Below are positions 15,504 to 19,137 of a DNA stretch of 19,137 bases, one piece after another (within the stretch, counting starts at the first letter, position 1; each line of letters begins with the position of its first letter). The notes under the pieces are model-generated. The model was not told where the DNA came from. It saw nothing but the letters and a program-made list of their open reading frames with translations, and did no database searches. Origin of the DNA: an uncultured cyanobacterium (GTDB lineage: Bacteria > Cyanobacteriota > Cyanobacteriia > Cyanobacteriales > Chroococcidiopsidaceae); contig CAMIFA010000095.1 in assembly GCA_946221495.1 (NCBI GenBank), positions 1 to 19,137 of the forward strand. The letters are read 5' to 3'. The position numbers and the translations under genes were made by a program.

Positions 15504-15911
15504 ATGACAGCCACACTCAAAGAATTTTTAGAAGCTTGCGAAACTCTGGGAACTTTACGCTTAATTGTCACTAGCAGTGCAGCTGTATTAGAAGCACGCG
15601 GTAAAATTCAGCAGCTTTTTTATGCCGAACTCCCCAAGGGAAAGTACGCGAATATGCATACTGAAGGCTTTGAGTTTCACTTGAATATGGATGAAATTAA
15701 ATTAGTGAAATTTGAAACTGGGGAAGCGAAGCGCGGTAACTTTACTACTTACGCAATTAGGTTTCTAGATCAACAAGAAAAGCCAGCCCTTAGCTTATTT
15801 TTGCAATGGGGCAAGCCGGGAGAATATGAACTTGGTCAAGTTGAAGCTTGGCACGTTTTACGCGATCGCTATGGGGAAATCTGGGAACCTGCACCTGTTG
15901 AAGCATTGTAG
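15504..15911 (+). CDS. ChuX/HutX-family heme-utilisation-like protein
   Basis: A 135-aa soluble protein whose central segment NMHTEGFEFHLNMDEI, followed by YAIRFLDQQ and LSLFLQWG, matches the ChuX/HutX heme-binding fold as I recall it. In proteobacteria these proteins carry or store heme. In cyanobacteria the role is not established and no heme-uptake genes are nearby. H52 and H59 in the central segment are possible axial ligands by position only. The start is ATG 15504; the region before it is a heptamer repeat with no clear Shine-Dalgarno. The next gene begins 27 bp after its stop, so the two may be co-transcribed. Confidence 0.7.
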   Translation: MTATLKEFLEACETLGTLRLIVTSSAAVLEARGKIQQLFYAELPKGKYANMHTEGFEFHLNMDEIKLVKFETGEAKRGNFTTYAIRFLDQQEKPALSLFLQWGKPGEYELGQVEAWHVLRDRYGEIWEPAPVEAL

Positions 15912-15938
15912 TTTTTGTCCCATCCCTAAAGTAAATCT

Positions 15939-16685
15939 GTGAGAGTAATTTGGGTATGTCTAGTTTTAGTATTCCTGTGGAGTGGAGATGCACAAGCTGG
16001 CTTAGTTGATCGGTTTTCCAGTTTTCCCAATTGGCATAAGCCCTCGGTACAGGTAGCCAAAGGCGATTTAATTTATCCAGATTGGCTGGCGGGGACTTGG
16101 AATGTCACAAGTACATTGCTAGAACAATTTGCACCTTTAGCCCCAGATATTGTCACACCTGGATATGAAAGTAATAATCGCTATCTCAATCAGCCTGTAA
16201 CTTTTGCAGTTCGATTTGTCAAGGCGCTACCAGTACCGCCTCTAAAGATCATTCCGCAGTCAGTAAGCGTTTCCGTAGTGGCAGATCGGGCATTTAATGG
16301 CTTAAATTTAGCGCGGGCTTATTTAGGCGGTGCTGTTGTCTCTGTCAAAGTCGATCCAGATACACCCAATCGCCAAATTACTTTATTGCGTAACAACCGT
16401 CAGCTAGTTTCCATCGTTACTGGACGCGCCGTTGCAGCCCCAGAAGCGGATAAGTTGATCACTACAGAGGTATTTCAGCAGTTGTTCTGGGGTAGTGCTT
16501 CCCGCCCCTATTTTAATGAAGTAGAATCTACAACTGCCTACCAGAAATTGCCTACAGCTACTCCAGCTATTGTTGCCGATCAAGTTACAGCTGTTTATCT
16601 TTCTCCTCAAGATCCTGATTACTTTGCAGCTAAATCTCGACCAGTCGCCCTCTATCGCTATCGCTTAGAATTTTCTCCAGCTTAG
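15939..16685 (+). CDS. Exported DUF6816-like protein
   Basis: A 248-aa protein with a clear signal peptide: a hydrophobic core at residues 4-15 and an AQA-G cleavage site near residue 20. The mature part is therefore in the periplasm or thylakoid lumen. Visible signatures are PDWLAGTWNVTSTL, VADRAFNGLNLARAYLGG, KVDPDTPNRQITLL and AVYLSPQDPDYF. These match an uncharacterised family conserved in cyanobacteria (DUF6816, from memory). The GTWNVTST motif suggests a lipocalin-like beta-barrel, but this is a guess. The start is GTG at 15939, which places the signal peptide immediately at the N terminus. Its function is unknown. Confidence 0.75.
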   Translation: MRVIWVCLVLVFLWSGDAQAGLVDRFSSFPNWHKPSVQVAKGDLIYPDWLAGTWNVTSTLLEQFAPLAPDIVTPGYESNNRYLNQPVTFAVRFVKALPVPPLKIIPQSVSVSVVADRAFNGLNLARAYLGGAVVSVKVDPDTPNRQITLLRNNRQLVSIVTGRAVAAPEADKLITTEVFQQLFWGSASRPYFNEVESTTAYQKLPTATPAIVADQVTAVYLSPQDPDYFAAKSRPVALYRYRLEFSPA

Positions 16686-16724
16686 AAGAATTAGAGCTTT
16701 AAAACCAAGTAGGCATTAAGCTTA

Positions 16725-16757
16725 TCTATTCCTTTAGGAGTATTGTTTCTATTCCTT
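16725..16757 (+). repeat. Direct repeat TCTATTCCTT in the ABC transporter promoter region
   Basis: TCTATTCCTT occurs at 16725-16734 and again at 16748-16757, 23 bp apart (about two helical turns), 61 bp before the transporter start. It could be an operator for a regulator binding the same face of the DNA; chance is not excluded. Confidence 0.4.
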
Positions 16758-16817
16758 ATTTTGTAGCATAAATGTAGTACAAGGTAAGCGCAGTTTGAAG
16801 TATCGCGTCTGGGGATT

Positions 16818-18632
16818 ATGGCGAATTTTCGAGATATTCTCAACTATTACCGACCTTATTGGGCGATCGCGATTTTTAGTATTGCCGCCGCTAGCATATT
16901 TGAAATAATCGATTTGCTTGTGCCGTATGCGATCGGGCAGATTTTGAACGTATTGTCTAGCCAACCAGTGGATGGGATTGTGCTATGGGCGATCGCCTTC
17001 GTAGCTAACTTAACGAATCTGCCTCAAAATAAGTTTTTATCTCTAGCTGTACTACTGGGGTTAATTTTTGTAGTAACAGTAATCAGAGCGCCGCTTCAAG
17101 TTTGGCTCAGTTGGTGGTTTCATTGGTATATTGCTTTACGCTCCCGTAGTCAGCAGTTCCAAAAATCTCTGGAAAAAATTCTCACCCTACCGCTAGAGTT
17201 TTACGACGAAAATAACCCTGGACGCATTGCTGGACGAGTCGCTAGAGGACTGGAAAACCACACTTGGATTTATCCAGAAATCGCCGGACAATTAATTCCC
17301 AAGTTAATGCGAATTCTGGGGATCTTTGTAGTCATTTGGTTAATTGAGTGGCGCATCGGCTTACTATTTCTAGTTTCGTTTCTGCTGATCCTCAGCTTCC
17401 ACCTTAAAGATTTGCAGCAAATAATCAAGCAAGAACGGCGGCTGGATAAATACATGGAAAATACTCAAAGCCGTAACTCGGAAATCGTCACTAATATCAA
17501 AACGGTTAAAGCTTTTGCCACTGAAACTTTAGAACTGAAACGCCAACAACAAAGACTTAAACGTGAGTTGAAAGTGGTTTTATTTCGTATCCACTTGGGT
17601 TATATCAAGCTAGCCACTTTAAGCACGACGGTAATTCAATTTTGTGTCTTTTTAGTATTAGGTTTAACTCTTTTTGCTACAGTAACAAGTCAAATTTCGC
17701 TTGGTCACTTCGTCACTACTCTAACTGTCTCTAGCATGGCTTATGCGGAGTTAGAACCAATTAGCAATTTAGCAGAGCTTTTTGCGCGTCGCTATGCCTC
17801 GATCTTAAGCTTTCATGAGTTTATGCAGCAGCCAACTGGAATTGATGCTGTCAGTCTTGGCATACCTACCAGTGCAACACCGTATCGCTTTAGCGGAAAA
17901 TTGGAGTTTAACGATGTTACTTTTGGCTATGACCCCAGACGACCAGTTTTACAGAATATTAATTTACTAATTGAACCGTATCAAACGGTGGCACTTGTAG
18001 GACGTTCTGGTTCAGGTAAATCTACTTTGGTAAAGTTGCTGTTGCGGTATTTTGAACTTAATCAAGGGCAGATTTTAATTGATGGTCAAGATATCCGGAA
18101 CTTAGATGTTGCTAATTATCGGCGGCGGCTAGCGATCGTGCATCAGGAAGTCGATGTTTTTAATGGCACTTTGCTAGATAACCTTACCTATGGCAACCCA
18201 GCAGCTAGTTTTGAGCAGGTTCAGGAAGCGTGTCAGATTGCCAGAGTTGATGAAGTGATTGAGCAGTTGCCCCAGGGTTACTATACAGTTGTGGGTGAGC
18301 GGGGTGTGCGGTTGTCTGGTGGGCAAAGACAAAGATTGGGAATTGCGCGATCGCTGCTTGTTGAACCAGATGTGCTAATTTTTGATGAAGCTACATCTAG
18401 CCTTGATTATGAGTCGGAGCGTTCAATTCAATTAGCAATGCGATCGATTCTTGGTACTCGAACTACAATTATTATTGCTCACCGACTTAGTACAGTACGA
18501 GAAGCAGATAAAATCGTCGTTCTTGATCGCGGCAGGATTGTAGAAGTTGGCAGTCACGGGGAATTGTTACGCCGTGAAGGAATTTACCAGCGTCTGCACT
18601 CACTCCAAGAAACAGGTGAACTACTGAGTTAG
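16818..18632 (+). CDS. ABC exporter half-transporter (permease fused to ATPase)
   Basis: A 604-aa inner-membrane exporter subunit that would act as a homo- or heterodimer. The membrane domain (about 1-330) shows roughly six hydrophobic segments, with the coupling-type sequence LTLPLEFYDENNPGRIAGRV. The ATPase domain (about 350-600) has Walker A GRSGSGKST at 395-403, the Q-loop VHQEVDVF, signature LSGGQ at 499-503, Walker B VLIFDEATSSLD with D523-E524, and H555 in the switch. All catalytic residues are present. The substrate is unknown; the architecture is that of MsbA/MDR-like lipid, peptide or drug exporters. The ATG at 16818 follows a short GGGGA. No partner subunit gene is adjacent, which favours a homodimer. 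Confidence 0.94.
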   Translation: MANFRDILNYYRPYWAIAIFSIAAASIFEIIDLLVPYAIGQILNVLSSQPVDGIVLWAIAFVANLTNLPQNKFLSLAVLLGLIFVVTVIRAPLQVWLSWWFHWYIALRSRSQQFQKSLEKILTLPLEFYDENNPGRIAGRVARGLENHTWIYPEIAGQLIPKLMRILGIFVVIWLIEWRIGLLFLVSFLLILSFHLKDLQQIIKQERRLDKYMENTQSRNSEIVTNIKTVKAFATETLELKRQQQRLKRELKVVLFRIHLGYIKLATLSTTVIQFCVFLVLGLTLFATVTSQISLGHFVTTLTVSSMAYAELEPISNLAELFARRYASILSFHEFMQQPTGIDAVSLGIPTSATPYRFSGKLEFNDVTFGYDPRRPVLQNINLLIEPYQTVALVGRSGSGKSTLVKLLLRYFELNQGQILIDGQDIRNLDVANYRRRLAIVHQEVDVFNGTLLDNLTYGNPAASFEQVQEACQIARVDEVIEQLPQGYYTVVGERGVRLSGGQRQRLGIARSLLVEPDVLIFDEATSSLDYESERSIQLAMRSILGTRTTIIIAHRLSTVREADKIVVLDRGRIVEVGSHGELLRREGIYQRLHSLQETGELLS

Positions 18633-18664
18633 GATGTGCCGCCAATAAATTTAGCAAAAAGCAA

Positions 18665-18695
18665 TTGAATTAAACTAGCTTTATGCTACTATAAT
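18665..18695 (+). promoter_or_regulatory. Promoter of the tRNA-Tyr/tRNA-Thr unit
   Basis: A perfect -10 TATAAT at 18690-18695 lies 16 bp before the tRNA-Tyr gene. TTGAAT at 18665-18670 is a possible -35 with a long 19-bp spacer. Distance and -10 quality support a sigma-70-type promoter. Confidence 0.6.
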
Positions 18696-18711
18696 AAATT
18701 GTGGGTCAGAT

Positions 18712-18794
18712 GGGTCGGTGTCCGAGTGGTTAATGGAGACGGACTGTAAATCCGTTGGTTATCGCCTACGCTGGTTCAAATCCAGCCCGGCCCA
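18712..18794 (+). tRNA. tRNA-Tyr (anticodon GTA)
   Basis: The acceptor stem GGGTCGG pairs with CCGGCCC (one T-G pair), with discriminator A at 18794. The anticodon arm ACGGA-CTGTAAA-TCCGT has GTA at 18746-18748. The variable arm is long, as expected for bacterial tRNA-Tyr, and the T arm is GCTGG-TTCAAAT-CCAGC. CCA is not encoded (the DNA continues CCT). Confidence 0.97.
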
Positions 18795-18801
18795 CCTCAA
18801 A

Positions 18802-18867
18802 AGTAGTTTTGAGTTCTAAGTTTTGAGTTATTAATTCAAAACTCAACATTCAAAACTCAAAACTACT
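18802..18867. repeat. Palindromic element between the two tRNA genes
   Basis: Arms of 14 bp (18802-18815 and 18854-18867, AGTAGTTTTGAGTT and its exact complement) enclose a region with the 12-bp direct repeat TTCAAAACTCAA (18835-18846 and 18849-18860). It fills most of the 77-bp spacer and could act as a processing hairpin in the tRNA precursor. Its wording resembles the element at 9134-9205, suggesting a dispersed repeat family. Confidence 0.75.
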
Positions 18868-18871
18868 CGTT

Positions 18872-18943
18872 GCCCGTGTGGCTCAGTGGTAGAGCACACC
18901 CTTGGTAAGGGTGAGGTCACGAGTTCAATCCTCGTCACGGGCT
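18872..18943 (+). tRNA. tRNA-Thr (anticodon GGT)
   Basis: The acceptor stem GCCCGTG pairs with CACGGGC, with discriminator T at 18943. The D arm is GCTC-AGTGGTA-GAGC. The anticodon arm CACCC-TTGGTAA-GGGTG has GGT at 18904-18906. The T arm is ACGAG-TTCAATC-CTCGT. CCA is not encoded. It is probably co-transcribed with the tRNA-Tyr upstream. Confidence 0.97.
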
Positions 18944-18953
18944 TTAGGTGAAA

Positions 18954-18983
18954 CCTCTTCATAAGAGGGTTTTGGCGTTTTTA
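18954..18983 (+). terminator. Possible terminator after tRNA-Thr
   Basis: CCTCTT (18954-18959) pairs with AAGAGG (18963-18968) across a CAT loop, with flanking AA/TT able to extend it past one bulged G. A T-rich stretch (GTTTTGGCGTTTTT) follows. The position, 10 bp after the tRNA, fits transcription end. Confidence 0.5.
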
Positions 18984-19055
18984 GGTCAATGAAAAGCCCA
19001 AATTCATTGTCAATAAGACGAGTGGCTTGGGTATTTTTCGAGACATTTAGAGCTA

Positions 19056-19077
19056 AAATTGGCAGAAAATTGGTAGA
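19056..19077 (+). repeat. Tandem 11-bp repeat AAATTGGYAGA downstream of tRNA-Thr
   Basis: AAATTGGCAGA is followed directly by AAATTGGTAGA, one mismatch apart. The 11-bp period equals about one helical turn. It lies about 113 bp past the tRNA 3' end in a stretch without a supported gene. Confidence 0.6.
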
Positions 19078-19137
19078 CAGATTCATTAGACCTCTTGCGT
19101 GAATCAAGAAGAGAGAGCAAGTTCAAAGTTGATGATT

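Noticed and set aside
18925..19107. Minus-strand 60-codon open frame at the right end
   Set aside because: It overlaps the tRNA-Thr gene and its probable terminator and has no recognisable protein features.

Overview
The window is cyanobacterial chromosome. The octamer GCGATCGC (HIP1), a hallmark of many cyanobacterial genomes, occurs about 27 times by my count. The gene content also fits: a cyanobacterial-length RecJ, a Ctp-type S41 protease, an Rre1/Ycf29-like response regulator, rpsP followed by a KH-domain gene and phoH, and tRNAs without encoded CCA. Abundant short tandem repeats and the Uma2 gene suggest a large, repeat-rich genome, such as a Chroococcidiopsis- or Nostoc-like lineage. 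The exact taxon cannot be fixed from the sequence alone. Every convincing gene lies on the plus strand.

Layout. (1) 1-1300: a divergent uracil-DNA-glycosylase-like gene of unknown function, then two very small genes 2 bp apart that look like a two-gene unit. (2) 1445-3858: bifunctional NAD(P)HX repair enzyme (nnr), then a Uma2-family putative nuclease with a heptad-repeat tail. (3) 4058-7336: a PD-(D/E)XK nuclease with a probable Fe-S cysteine cluster, 12 bp ahead of recJ. RecJ is interrupted in frame by a block of ten 8-bp repeats that also forms a G-quadruplex motif. (4) 7337-7798: non-coding. (5) 7799-13544: carboxyl-terminal processing protease, response regulator, and a 1118-aa five-PAS/GGDEF/EAL protein. 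(6) 13682-15453: rpsP, a KH RNA-binding protein gene overlapping it, and phoH. (7) 15504-18632: a ChuX/HutX-like protein, an exported DUF6816-like protein, and an ABC exporter half-transporter. (8) 18712-18943: tRNA-Tyr(GTA) and tRNA-Thr(GGT) with a palindromic repeat between them, then a tail that could be the edge of a tRNA-targeted insertion.

How it works together. Most of the window is housekeeping: metabolite repair, DNA repair, protein maturation, stress and second-messenger signalling, and ribosome/RNA biology. I do not see a clearly defined new multi-gene system. The most unusual signals are repeats: the in-frame octamer expansion in recJ, and heptamer tandem repeats sharing an NCTRATR consensus placed just ahead of the start codons of three separate transcription units. 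The best candidates for unexplored protein biology are the divergent glycosylase-like gene, the small gene pair, and the Fe-S nuclease/RecJ pair.
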